Part shown: positions 7,690-18,342 of the stretch, piece by piece
Numbering within the stretch: the first letter of the stretch is position 1
How the letters are laid out: every line of letters begins with the position of its first letter
Assembly (NCBI GenBank): GCA_015478945.1
Contig: JABUQX010038758.1
Span: 1 to 22,500 of the forward strand
Length of the DNA: 22,500 nucleotides
DNA from: Trachelipus rathkii
Taxonomy: Eukaryota; Arthropoda; Malacostraca; Isopoda; Trachelipodidae
Reading direction: 5' to 3'
Notes under the pieces: generated by a model
Seen by the model: only the letters and a program-made list of their open reading frames with translations
Database searches by the model: none
What the model was told of the DNA's origin: nothing
Position numbers and translations under genes: made by a program

Positions 7690-9216
7690 TTTTTTAGTTA
7701 AAAAGAATGCCAAAAGTGAGTGGTGGAATGAAGAGGTAATGTAATGCAGGAGATTAAAAGCATAAAAGAGGCTTCGATGAATGTGCTAAAAGTCAATGAT
7801 GAGGTTACGAAAGAAATGTGTATTGAAATATATAAGGAGGAAATAAAGGAAGACTAAAGGTTACATACGTTAGAGGAGAAAAAAAAGAGATAAATGAGCA
7901 GATTGGAAGGAGGATGAATGGAGGCTTACAAAGGAATGGGAAGCTCTTCTGGATGGAGGTGCGATAGCTTAAGAAAGATGGTAAGAGGAACATTCATAGA
8001 ATAAATTAATAGGGATAGTACTTTCATGACTGATGAAATGGATGTGAGGAGAGTGTGGTGGGAATACTTTGAAAATCTGCATAACACTGGCAGTAATGAA
8101 GAGGTGATAGAGAATGTGTGTGGGGTTGATGGTGTAAAAAGAAACTTTTATTTTCTGGGATGAAGTAATAAATTGCGAGAAATCAATAGGTAGAGTGAGG
8201 AAGTTGAAGAATGGTGAATCAGCAGGTGTGGATGGAATTCCCGGTGAAATGATCAAGAATGGAGGTGAGATTGTAATTGACTAGATATGGAAGTTGTGTA
8301 GCAAAACGTTTGTGGAGGGAATTATTCAGAAGGATTGGAGGAGAGCAGTGATAGTATTCTTATATAAGGGTAAGTAAGATAAGGGGAACTGTAGAAACTA
8401 CAAGGGAATTAATTTGTTGAGTGTTGTAGGGGAGGATATATGCTAGTATTTTAGTTGAAAGAGTGCGTCGAGTGACTGAAGGACTGATTGTTGAATAACA
8501 AGGTGTATTTCGAACAGGTAGAGGATGTGTAGATCAAATTTGTACATTGAAGCAAATGAGTCAAAAAATTAGAGAGAAGAAAAATTATAATTTGTATTTA
8601 GGTTTTATAAACTTGCAACATTCGTGTGACAGGATTAATATGGAAGCTCTGTGGTAGGTGTTAATGATATACGGTGTTGGTTGCAGGCTTCAGAGAGGAA
8701 TCAAAAGTATGTAGGTTGATAGAGAAGCGAGTATAAGAATAAATGGAGTGGAGTGAGTGGTTTAATATAAATAGCGGAGTGAGACAGGGATGTGTTATGT
8801 CTCCATGGCTATTAAATATGCATTTGGATGAGGTGATGAAAGAATTAAAAGTATAGGTGGCAGGGGAGGGAGAAAGTCTGATAGAAAATGGAAGAGAGTG
8901 GAGGGTGCCCTGCTTATTGTACGATGATAATTTGTCTTTGCGTTGCGAATCTGAAGAAAGTTTAGAGAATTGCTAGAGGGGTTTAGCGCGGTATGTAAAA
9001 AGAAATATTTGAAAGTAAATGTAGATAAAAGTAAGGTGATTGTGGTTTGTGAGGAGAGTATAGAGTGTGAAATTATGTCGGATGGTGTGCAACTATAACA
9101 AGTATCGGAGTTTAAATATTTAGGTTATATGCTGGATGAAAATGTAGCAGGAAAGTTGTGAGTGATAGAAAAGTGTCTGGTGCAATTAAATCCTTGGTGA
9201 ATACAAAGAGAATATA
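7690..9216 (+). pseudogene. Truncated, decayed LINE (non-LTR retrotransposon) reverse transcriptase
   Basis: Family-typical blocks appear in order across frames on the plus strand. There is a linker (SEWWNEEV near 7715; NGKLFWMEVR near 7935; VWWEYFENLH near 8050). The reverse transcriptase follows: ESAGVDGIPGEMIKNGG near 8217, DWRRAVIVFLYKGK near 8333, NYKGINLLSV near 8398, QGVFRTGRGCVDQICTLKQM near 8501, a palm A block FINLQHSCDRI at 8604, GVRQGCVMSPWLLN at 8776, and LLYDDNLSL at 8914, then FKYLGYMLDE near 9112. Palm A has Asn (AAC, 8610-8612) where the family has catalytic Asp. The YADD-type box is one residue short (YDDN, 8920-8931). The endonuclease is absent, so the copy is 5'-truncated, and the C-terminal part is also missing. 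Many stops and frameshifts occur. The exact LINE clade is not assigned. Confidence 0.9.
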
Positions 9217-9500
9217 TTATATTTTTTATTTAATACAATCTTACTAAGAAGGTGAGCGTGGCTTCATCTTCTACGTATTGTAAAAATTTAACTATTCTTT
9301 TTTTATTATTTGGCTAACCACAATTATTGCCAAGTACCCAGTCGTTTGCGTGTTAGTAGTAGTTGTGGGTTGGGAAAAGTGCTCGGTGTTTAGTGGAGGT
9401 TGGTGCTACCTTAACCAATTGAAAAGCCGGTACAGGATACAACTCTTTGAACTTTCCGGATCTGTAACTGACACCACCCCGCAGATATGCGTGAAGACAG
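9217..9500. other. Unassigned spacer with one 95-codon open frame
   Basis: A plus-strand frame opens near 9350, but its C-terminal third is Tyr/Ile from the adjoining TA tract, so I do not call it a gene. The non-repetitive part (about 9350-9500) matches nothing I recognise. Confidence 0.35.
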
Positions 9501-9757
9501 TATATATATATAATATATATATTATATATATATATTATTATATGAGTATTTATTTTATATATATATATATTATATATAACTATATATTATATTATATATA
9601 TATAGTATATATATATATAACATATATATATATATAATATATAGATATATATATATATAATATATATATATTATATATTATATAAGGATATATATATATA
9701 ATATATATATATATATTAATATATAGTATATTATATAACTATTATATATATATATAA
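9501..9757. repeat. (TA)n tract
   Basis: About 257 bp of alternating TA with frequent TATATA-ATATAT phase slips and single G or C interruptions. Open frames through it are Ile/Tyr strings. Confidence 0.93.
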
Positions 9758-10143
9758 CGGCTCGAATGCCAAAGCTTGCATATGATTTGCATATAAATCG
9801 AATAAATTTCTGAACACCTTTTGGGAAAGAAATATTTGTTTTCTCATATAAAGAAATATATAAAATATATAAAATATAATAGAGAAATAATTCATACATA
9901 CTAATTTTATTCTTTTGATTCTATAATAGATGATGATAAGCCTATAATGTGTTTAGATTACTTTCCGGTGGACGGGTTAGCCGATGCACCGGGTGGGCGG
10001 GGAGCTGCAGTGCGGAAGCAAAATTAGTGTGATTTGGTGGGTGCGGTGCGGTGCGGTGTTGCAAAAACTAACAGTACTGTGCGGTCCGTGGTGGGCACCT
10101 CACTGTAGTTGTTATAACCTACGATAATTCTGAGTCTTTTCGG
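9758..10143. other. Unassigned segment with a GC-rich (GTGCG)n patch
   Basis: A GC-rich island at about 9965-10100 contains GGTGCGGTGCGGTGCGGTG at 10040-10058. It stands out against the AT-rich surroundings but shows no coding or RNA signal. Confidence 0.5.
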
Positions 10144-10280
10144 ATATATATAATAATATAAGATAATATATATATTATAGTATAGATATATTATATGTAT
10201 ATAGTATATAATATATATATATTTATAAGTTATATATATATAATATATATATTATTTAATATATAGTATATATATATATT
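10144..10280. repeat. (TA)n tract
   Basis: Alternating TA with TATATATAAT slips and TAGTATA interruptions. Confidence 0.9.
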
Positions 10281-10550
10281 GTTTTTTGTTGTTGTGTATA
10301 TGTGCTCAAACTACGTTATTTTGTCTCCTGTTTATACTGTTGTGGGGTGAGGGTCTGTGTGCCAGTTTAAATGAGTAATTCATTTGTTCTCTAATTATCT
10401 CCTAATTGCTAACTTACTACGTAAATTCTTTGATTCTAAACTCCAAAATCGAAAACGCTTCTCTTTTCTTTTCCGCCTTTCTCTGATTTTCATCATTCTA
10501 AGCAGGCCGTATGCCCAAGAAAGTATTTTTCAGGAGGGGTTGAGATTAAG
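10281..10550. other. Unassigned spacer
   Basis: A plus-strand open frame near 10384-10540 encodes a basic and hydrophobic peptide, then runs into the TA tract. No family is recognised. Confidence 0.3.
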
Positions 10551-10554
10551 AATA

Positions 10555-10587
<33 letters not shown>

Positions 10588-10588
10588 G

Positions 10589-10626
<38 letters not shown>

Positions 10627-10670
10627 AATATATAGTATATACATTATATATATATATATATATATATATT
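10551..10670. repeat. (TA)n tract
   Basis: About 120 bp of nearly pure TA with GTA interruptions. Confidence 0.93.
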
Positions 10671-10819
10671 GTAGCAACTGAATCATTCTCATTATTGTAT
10701 GAAGACTTCATTTGGCTTTAAAAAGGCTGTTCAAAGTAGTATTTCTCTTTATTTTGATTCAATTCCCCCATGAGAATTATTCAGTGAAATCCATCTCTTA
10801 AAAATTTGTATATATATTT

Positions 10820-10939
10820 TGATGCAAGAGCATATATATTAATATATATAGTATATATATATATTATAATATATAGTATATATACTATTATATATATACT
10901 TTACTATAGTATTATATAGTATATATATATTGATGCAAG
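10820..10939. repeat. (TA)n tract bounded by a direct TTGATGCAAG duplication
   Basis: The 10-mer TTGATGCAAG occurs at 10820-10829 and 10930-10939, each preceded by ATATATAT, with a TA-rich tract containing CTATTATATATATACT-type interruptions between them. Confidence 0.75.
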
Positions 10940-10998
10940 TTTTATCTTTTATTTATTGTGGGAATTATTTATTTAAAAATAATAATAATAATTAGTGC

Positions 10999-11165
10999 CG
11001 CCTACTCTTCATAATTAGAAGGTATGTGATTTCTTCTAAATACCTTTAATAAATAATAGTTTGTGCATTGTTTCTAAATTCATGTTGCATATGATTGGAT
11101 AATAAGTATCCATGATATTTTATTTGCGTATATAAAGTCAGGTTTGTCATTTTTCCATGATTTTT
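10999..11165. repeat. 167-bp direct repeat, copy A
   Basis: Starts CGCCTACTCTTCATAATTAG and ends around CATGATTTTT. It is repeated at high identity 332 bp downstream (11331-11496), with scattered substitutions and a few single-base indels. It contains a short fold-back (ATTAGAAG and CTTCTAAAT). Confidence 0.88.
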
Positions 11166-11330
11166 TAAGAGAATTTTTAAGGATGACTTTAACATGCAAT
11201 ATGAATCTAATATAAACCTTACCGCTTGCAGTGGTGTGGAGCTCTAATTGTGTATATAACATGTCTTTTGATATTTATCAGATTTTTTATTTTGTTGCAA
11301 AGTAATTTAGGAAGGTGTTCTGATTAAGCC

Positions 11331-11496
11331 CGCCTACTCTTCATAATTAGAAGGTAGGTCATTTCATCTAAATACTTTTAATAAATAATAGTTTGCGCAT
11401 TGTTTTAAATTCATTTTGCATATGATTGGATAATAAGTATCAATGATATTTTATTTGAGTATATAAAGTCAGGTTTGTCATTTCTCCGTGATTTTT
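11331..11496. repeat. 167-bp direct repeat, copy B
   Basis: Second copy of the repeat starting at 10999, with the same shared core TTGCATATGATTGGATAATA. The two copies are separated by about 165 bp of unrelated sequence. Confidence 0.88.
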
Positions 11497-11879
11497 ATCC
11501 ACGTTTTCTCTGATGTGTTTGGTGTTACGCATTTATCTGGCAGACGATATTTTTATATGTATAATTTACGACGACGAAATCCCATTTCTTCATTTATTAT
11601 ATTATTTGTAGTAGTATATATGATACCTTTTCTGTGCTGGTCTGTCATATTTGAAATCGATTTTTAAATTAAGTGTTTAAATATTTTTTTTTATGTGATT
11701 AATATTTTTTTTACAAAGTGTCTTGTATTTATGGATATACCTGTGTCCCTGTTAACAAAACAGTAAGTTACATATTATAGTTAATATGTTATTTATTTTA
11801 AATCATTTTGAAGATATACCTAGATGTTTACATTTTTTTTATTAATGTTAATTTTTGAAAATAGTCCAAAGTAATGAGA

Positions 11880-12335
11880 AATTTATTTATTTCTTTTGCT
11901 AATAATTTTTGGTTGAATAATATTTTTATTATTTGATCGAGAGTATTGGGATCAGAAGTTAATCTTTGTTTTGATCTGAATAGAAATATTAAATATATAT
12001 TTATTTATTTAATTATTTTTTTTTATCTTTTGCTACAGATTTTCTTTTGTATAATAAAGACATTTATTATACAATCGGAACTATAGGATTAGATATCCAT
12101 TTTTAATATTGTGATAACTTTTAATATTTTTAGAGTTCAAATATTTTATCCTTTGCTATATATTTTCTTTTGTATAATATCCTTATTATACAATTGGAGG
12201 TATAGGATTGGATCTATTGATAATATTTTCGTTATTTATAGTATTGTGTTTAGATATTTTATCCGTCATTTTCTGTACACTTCTGTCACACAATAAATTA
12301 TTATTTGATTGGAGGTATAGGATTTGACCTTTTAT
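11880..12335. repeat. Degenerate tandem repeat, four copies of about 115-138 bp
   Basis: An anchor of the form TTATACAATTGGAGGTATAG recurs with its key bases near 11935, 12073, 12192 and 12307 (spacing 138, 119, 115). Copies two and three also share TTTTCTTTTGTATAATA upstream of the anchor. Copy one is the most diverged. Confidence 0.65.
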
Positions 12336-12686
12336 TATTTATCAAATTGGAACCAAATAATATATTTTTCTTTTATTTATTTAATAAATATTTTCAAATA
12401 TACGTGTTGAGTTTGAACCCCTTGCACCGTGTTAGTACTGCATTGACCTTTGAGAATTAGTTGACACTTCATTCATGCTTGATATTAAAGGGTCTTCAGC
12501 CTCATATTGTTTTGTGGTCAATATAGAACTAATACGGAGTGGCATAAAGTATTTGGTATCTGCTGTTAGGATTTGGGTTGTTTGTTTTAATAGTTTATTA
12601 CTCAAATCCAGATCTCAGATATCAACTAGGTGTGTTCCTGATTGGTGGCGATCCAATAAAAAGGTGATTACCATTCTGGCGTTACA
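12336..12686. other. Unassigned spacer
   Basis: A 78-codon open frame from 12475 ends in the TA tract and has no recognisable domain. Nothing else is supported. Confidence 0.3.
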
Positions 12687-12888
12687 ATATATATATATAT
12701 ATATTATATAGTATAATAAACTATATTTTGTATTTAATTAGCCTACATAATGAATGAAGAAATATATTATATAATATTTAATTATAGTATATAGTGTATG
12801 TATATATTATATATATATATATTATACATATATATAGTATATATATGTATATATATATATATATTATTATATACTATATATACTATAA

Positions 12889-12944
<56 letters not shown>

Positions 12945-12960
12945 TGGCTATATTATATAT

Positions 12961-13003
<43 letters not shown>

Positions 13004-13045
13004 TAATAATATTAACTACTGTAATATAAATATATATATATATAT

Positions 13046-13085
<40 letters not shown>

Positions 13086-13130
13086 TATATATAGTATAAT
13101 ATAATAGTAGTATACTATATATATATATTT
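12687..13130. repeat. (TA)n tracts, largest block in the window
   Basis: TA at 12687-12716 and, after a short AT-rich gap, 12785-13130. Includes a run of more than 50 bp of pure TA near 12890-12945. Confidence 0.93.
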
Positions 13131-13361
13131 ATGTGTAGCAATGTTTGTTATTGTGTTTTATGCATGTTCTTCTTTATTAAGCATGTATGGATAGATCTTT
13201 GTTTGCAAACTTATTAATTGCCTGTTATGCAATGTATAATTATAGTTTAAAAATATTGGGAATGGGGGAAGAACAGGGTGAATAAACCTGGTGATGTCGC
13301 CTTGAGGGAAGCGTCATTCGGCTAAAATCCTAGTCTTGAAATCTATCTTTTTTGGAATAAT
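13131..13361. other. Unassigned spacer
   Basis: No gene seen; flank of the SINE-like sequence. Confidence 0.3.
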
Positions 13362-13440
13362 AGGATGGGCTCAGTGGTATAAGTATGCGAGTGTATCGTT
13401 TCTCGAGGTCGCACATGCGTGGTTCGTATCCCAGAGAAGG
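13362..13440 (+). mobile_element. tRNA-derived SINE-like sequence
   Basis: An A-box-like TGGGCTCAGTGGTATAAG lies at 13366-13383 and a B-box-like GGTTCGTATCC at 13421-13431, 55 bp apart, as in tRNAs with a long variable arm. The T-arm and acceptor stem pair poorly, so it is not a working tRNA gene. A TA tract starts about 50 bp downstream and could be the 3' tail. Polymerase III box similarity is the only evidence. Confidence 0.5.
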
Positions 13441-13481
13441 GTATGTTTCTTTCCTTCCTTTATTGGTTTCTTTGTATTTTG

Positions 13482-13538
13482 GATATATATATATATATTA
13501 TATATAGTATAATATTATATATATATTATATATATATA

Positions 13539-13571
<33 letters not shown>

Positions 13572-13588
13572 GTTATACATATATATTA
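13482..13588. repeat. (TA)n tract
   Basis: TA-rich tract with TAGTATAATATTATA interruptions, following the SINE-like sequence. Confidence 0.9.
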
Positions 13589-14033
13589 ATAAATAAAATA
13601 TTTAAATATATAAAATAAATATGCATTTAGTTTATATCATAAAGGATATTTATACTTTGTAGGTATATATAACATTGATTAAGTGTAACTGCTCATCGCT
13701 TTTTGAAAGATTTTTTGTGTAATGAAGTATGATAAAAATACCTCTTTTTAGTAATTCACACCATGCTGGATTAGCATACGCTGGGCGCCTAGAGATGAAC
13801 CGCGTTAAGTGCTTGATTTACTACACAGACACATGGAATTGTAGAAGCACTATGAGACAAATCTTATACATGTGTCACTATACGGAAGCAAACCTTATAT
13901 GAGTGCAACTACTGGAGCAAACATGTATGTATGTCTGCGCGCGTAAATGGTGCTAGGCAGGCACCGGCACAAGGTGAAAAATACTCATCAAACGGGGGAT
14001 TATATTGTATTGAAAAGGTAGCTGCTCATCCTT
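13589..14033. other. Unassigned spacer
   Basis: Mixed-composition sequence without an open frame or repeat that I can support. Confidence 0.3.
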
Positions 14034-14276
14034 CTACAATCTACACCTTAATAAGTCATAAATAAACTTATAACAAATTTGCTCTAGATTACAAACTTCA
14101 AAATATCTGTCTTTTTGAGGAAAGTTTAATATCTTGATCCATTCAAGCTCCTCTAAAGTTTCAACAAATGGTTTAAAAATTTCACTAGATCTTAACAATA
14201 CATCGTAACCTTCCACCAAACTTTTTCGCCTATATTCGTGTGAGTTTTGCTCATTTTGTATCTGGGAAAATCTTTC
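14034..14276 (-). CDS. Possible remnant open frame, no family recognised
   Basis: On the minus strand a frame is open from just after a stop near 14277 down to a stop at 14034, about 80 codons; the first internal GTG/Met-type start is at 14219. Composition is protein-like, unlike the Ile/Tyr frames of TA tracts, with an acidic, amphipathic stretch (FVETLEELEWIKIL) and two cysteines near the end (YFEVCNLEQICYKFIYDLLR). I do not recognise it. It may be an exon or transposon fragment, or chance. Confidence 0.25.
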   Translation of the reverse strand, partial: ERFSQIQNEQNSHEYRRKSLVEGYDVLLRSSEIFKPFVETLEELEWIKILNFPQKDRYFEVCNLEQICYKFIYDLLRCRL

Positions 14277-14387
14277 CTATTTTTTTAATATTAAAATAGT
14301 AGTCCGCTTTGGCAATCTAAAATAGTACCTAGTTGCATTCGCTATGCCATAAAGTTTATAATGTGTTATACTTCACATACATCCATG

Positions 14388-14431
14388 TATATGTTCATTG
14401 CTGCTGACATCCGAACAGCAATGAACATATA
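14388..14431. repeat. Perfect inverted repeat, 16-bp stem and 12-base loop
   Basis: Left arm TATATGTTCATTGCTG (14388-14403) and right arm CAGCAATGAACATATA (14416-14431) pair perfectly, with a 12-base loop. The arms are not simple-sequence. It could be a fold-back scar, a small hairpin RNA or chance. Confidence 0.85.
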
Positions 14432-14889
14432 ACGCCGCTGAATATTTTCGACAGCTTAAGCACCTCTAAACTTTTCTTCATTGCTTCTGCACCATCATAT
14501 CGTTGTCCAATCAGAAAGTCACTATTTCTTTCAGCGTTCGTAGTATTACCTCAGCTAGAGATCCTCTTTTAATGCTTTCAACATCCACTTAACCTAAAAA
14601 CTCTTCACGGACTACAAATATGTTTCCACATTTCTATTAAAATATACTTTTAATTTGTTTCGATTAACTATTATTATAAACCTATAAGAATAAGGTGTAT
14701 CTGCAATAATATTTTACACAAATATAGGAAATTAAAATCGGTAAAAGATGTCACTATTATAGTCTTCAATTTTTTTTTTGAATTATTATTAGTATATCTT
14801 TGATTCTAAGTGATTTTAATGGTCACCACCTCCAGTGGCTTTCTTCTACCTCTCAACCGGTAAATTTGCCTTTCTTTTTTCGACAAACA
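14432..14889. other. Unassigned spacer
   Basis: No gene seen. It leads into the satellite array. Confidence 0.3.
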
Positions 14890-17800
14890 AAAAGTTTGAG
14901 CACAACACATAATTGACAATACATTAAAGAAGACATCTGTAATACGGAGTAGGTATTGACGTTGCAATATTTAACTTTCACAACCACCCCAAAAAGAAAG
15001 CGAAATTGCAACAAAATTCATTCAAGTTGATTTCCAATTTTAAATACCCATCATTCAGAAACGTCGATTTACAGAAGAATTTCGATCACTACACATAATG
15101 TACATGACAATAAAGAAGAAATTTGTAATACGAGCTAGGTTGCACACGTCAATATTAAGCTCTCACAAACCCCCTAAAAAGAGAAAACTAAATTACAACA
15201 AAAATCATTAAAATTGATTTCCAGTTTTTGAACACCTATAATTCAAAAAACGTCAACTTCCACAAAAAATGCGAGGACTACACACATATGACAGGAAAAT
15301 AAGTAATTCAATAAGAATTTTGGACTTGTTGAGAAGACCCATAATTATCTCTCACAACATTTTAAAGAGGAAAGCGTAACTACAACTAAAAACACTCAAA
15401 TTAATTTCCAGTCTTTGAACACCTACCATTCAAAACTATCAACTTCCATAAGAAATCCGAGCCCAAAATATAAATCACAAGATAAAAAAGAAAAGAACTG
15501 TAATATGAACTAGGTTACATGTCTCAATATTATTTTCATAACCCAATATACACGAAAAAGAAATTTAAACAAAAGTTATTCAAATTGATTTCCAGTTTTT
15601 AAATATTATCTCTAAAATTATCTCAGAAAATATCCCATAAAATAGAAAATGATCATTTAAATTGTTTTTTAATATTTGAAGACCTATCATTCAAAAATGT
15701 CGACTTCTACAAGTAATTCGAAAATAAAACACAAATGACATCTCCATAAAAAAGACATCTGTGATACGGACCAGGTTACACCACTCAATTTTTAATTTTC
15801 ACAACTTCTTAAAAATGAAAACTTAATTACAACAAAAGTCATGTAAATTGATTCCCAGTTTTTGAACAAATTTCATTCAAAAACTTCGTTTTCATAAGAA
15901 ATTTGAGAACTACACACAAATTACAGAACAATATGTTAAACAACAGAAATTCAATCTCGTTGCCAGGCCTCAATAATTATCCCTCATCTCCTCCATTCAA
16001 ATAGATTTCCAGTTTTTGAATAATTCTCATTCAAAAACGTCAGTTTCCTCAAGAAATTCGATAATAACACGTACCTAACAAGACAATAAGAAAGACATCT
16101 ATAATACGGACTGTAACGCGCCTCAATGTTTAGCTTTTACAACCAAATGAAGAAAAGATAAAGAAATTACCACAAATATATAATTTCCAGTTTATGAAAC
16201 TAAAATTAGGTATACGCCCCAATTTTCAACTCTCGGAACATCCTAAATAAGGAAACGTATTTAGAACAAAAATCTTTTAAATTGATTTCCAGTTTTTTAA
16301 ACGAATATCATTAAAAAAACGTTGATTTCCATAAAAGAAAAAGCACTACTCCCAAGGGATATAGCAACAAATAATTCCATAGAAATTCTGTCTTCTTGAC
16401 TAGACTCGACAACTAGTTTTAATAAAAACTTAAATATCATACAAATCATTCAAATTGATTTTCAGTTTTTGAATAAATCTCATTTAAAAAAGTTGACTTC
16501 CTCAAGAAATTCGAACATAACACGAATTAACAAGAAAATAAGAAAGACATCTGGAGGTTACAGGCATCAATATCTAGCTTTACCAATCTCTTAAAAAAGA
16601 AAACGAAATCCCCCATAAACAATCTAATTGATTTTCAGGATTTGAACACTTAACATATAAAAACTTCGACTTCCACAGGAAATCTTATCATTACCTATAA
16701 CTAGCAGGCAATAAATAATAAAATAGAATTTTAGTTTTGCTGATAAAGCTGCAATAATTTAGTAACACAACCTCTTAAAAAAAAGGTAAAGTAACTACAA
16801 TGAAAAAAAATCCAATTGATTTCCACTTATTAAACACCTATCTTTTAAAAATGTCGAGATCCACAAAAAATTCTAACACAACACCCAATTAATGAGATAA
16901 TAGAAAAAAAATATATCTGTAATACAAGCTAGGTTGAAAAAAAAAGTGACCACAAATAACATCGAAATTGATTTCCAATTTTGTTTTTTTTAATTATTCA
17001 AAAAATGTCAACTTCCATAAGAAAATAATATTAAACATAATTGCCAGATTAATAAGAAATACATCTGCAATACGGGATAGATTACACGCTTCAATTTTTG
17101 GCTCTCACAATCCTCTAAAAGAGAAAACATTTAATTATAGCAAAAATCATTCAAATTGATTTCATGTTTTTGAATATCTATTTATCTTTCAAAACCGATG
17201 ACTTTCGCAATAAATTCGAGCACTACACGCATGTGACAGCAATAACTGATTCCAAAGAAATTCTCTCTTGTACTCTTAAATATAACATAAGTTATTAAAA
17301 TTAATATCCAGTTTTTAAACAACTTTCATTTAAAACTATCGACTTAAAAACAATCGAGATAATACGAAAACGCCTATAATTCGTATTAGGTTACATGTAT
17401 CAATATTTAACTTTCACAACCCCCTAAAAAAAGAAATTAACACAAAAAAAAAAACATTCAAAATGAATTTTAGTTTTTGAAAACCTACCCTTATTATTAT
17501 TTATACGAGGAGTACACACAATTGTTAAGACAATAAGGAAAACATCTGTAATTCGGAATTGGTTGGAAACTTCAATATTTAGTTTTCAAAACTCCATAAT
17601 AATGAAAATTATATTTCACCAAAAATCATTCAAATTGATTTACAGTGTTTGGACATTTTTCAACCAAATATTTCGACTTCCACAAGAAATTCGAACATAA
17701 TACACAATTGACAAGTCAATAAGGAAAACATCTGTAATACTGACTAGGTTACACGACCCAATATTTAGTTTCTACAACCCTCTATAAATTAAAATAAGAT

Positions 17801-18165
17801 TACAGCAACAAATATTCAAATTCATTTCGAGAGTTTAACACCTATCATTAAATCATTAAGAAACGTTAACTTTCAAAGGAAAATCGAGCAGTACTCACAA
17901 TTAATAAAAATAATAAGGAAGACTTTGTAATAAGGACTAGATTACACGAATTAATAAATAGCTCTCACAAACCCCTATAAAAAGAAAATATAATTACAGC
18001 AAAAATCATTCAAGAGAGAGTTTTTGAACACCCTATTGTTCAAAAACATGAAATTCCCCAAGAAAATCGAGCGCTATACTCACCTGATAATTCAATAAGT
18101 AATCTAATAGAAATTCAGCCTTGCTGACAAGCCCCAATAATTGGTTATCACTATTTCGCAAAATA
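14890..18165. repeat. ~185-bp satellite array, about 19 monomers of two types
   Basis: A shared half-monomer (GATTTCCAGTTTTTGAACACC, then CATTCAAAAACGTCGACTTCC and AAGAAATTCGAG, with variation) recurs with the GATTTCC anchor at about 15029, 15216, 15403, 15587, 15664, 15850, 16004, 16182, 16284, 16457, 16630, 16818, 16970, 17158, 17303, 17464, 17637, 17822 and 18011. Most spacings are 173-189 bp; three short ones (77, 102, 145) mark deletions. The other half comes in two forms. Type 1 has AAGACATCTGTAATACGG followed by a TAGGTTACA-like piece (about 13 copies). Type 2 has AATTCAATAGAAATTCTG followed by GCTGACAAGCC (six copies, near 15310, 15935, 16375, 16725, 17245 and 18100). Copies are highly diverged, so the array is old. 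Open frames inside are meaningless. Confidence 0.9.
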
Positions 18166-18342
18166 AAATTTAAAAAAAAAAAAACTACAAGCTTGACCTT
18201 TTCTTAACTTCTACTTCTTCTTCTTTTTACTATTAAACTCTTTACGCCTCTTAGTTCCTCTGATGATCATTTTCTTATCTTTGTATCCTGTTCAGTCACC
18301 AAGTCTTCTGCAAGAAAGATCTTATGATATCTCGAGAAAACT
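18166..18342. other. Poly-A end of the array and a pyrimidine-rich tract
   Basis: A run of A at about 18170-18184 closes the satellite array, followed by a pyrimidine-rich stretch at 18196-18250 with CTTCTTCTTC-like sequence. No gene recognised. Confidence 0.45.

Noticed and set aside
7805..8256. Minus-strand open frames over the LINE fragment
   Set aside because: They are antisense to the reverse transcriptase relic, whose plus strand is purine-rich and so gives few antisense stops.
9350..13052. Several open frames made of Ile and Tyr
   Set aside because: They are translations of (TA)n tracts.
13362..13440. Functional tRNA gene
   Set aside because: T-arm and acceptor stem pair poorly and no clear anticodon arm forms.
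14890..18165. CRISPR array or protein-coding repeat
   Set aside because: Units are about 185 bp, highly diverged, with no short conserved repeat-spacer pattern and no long frame; the setting is eukaryotic.
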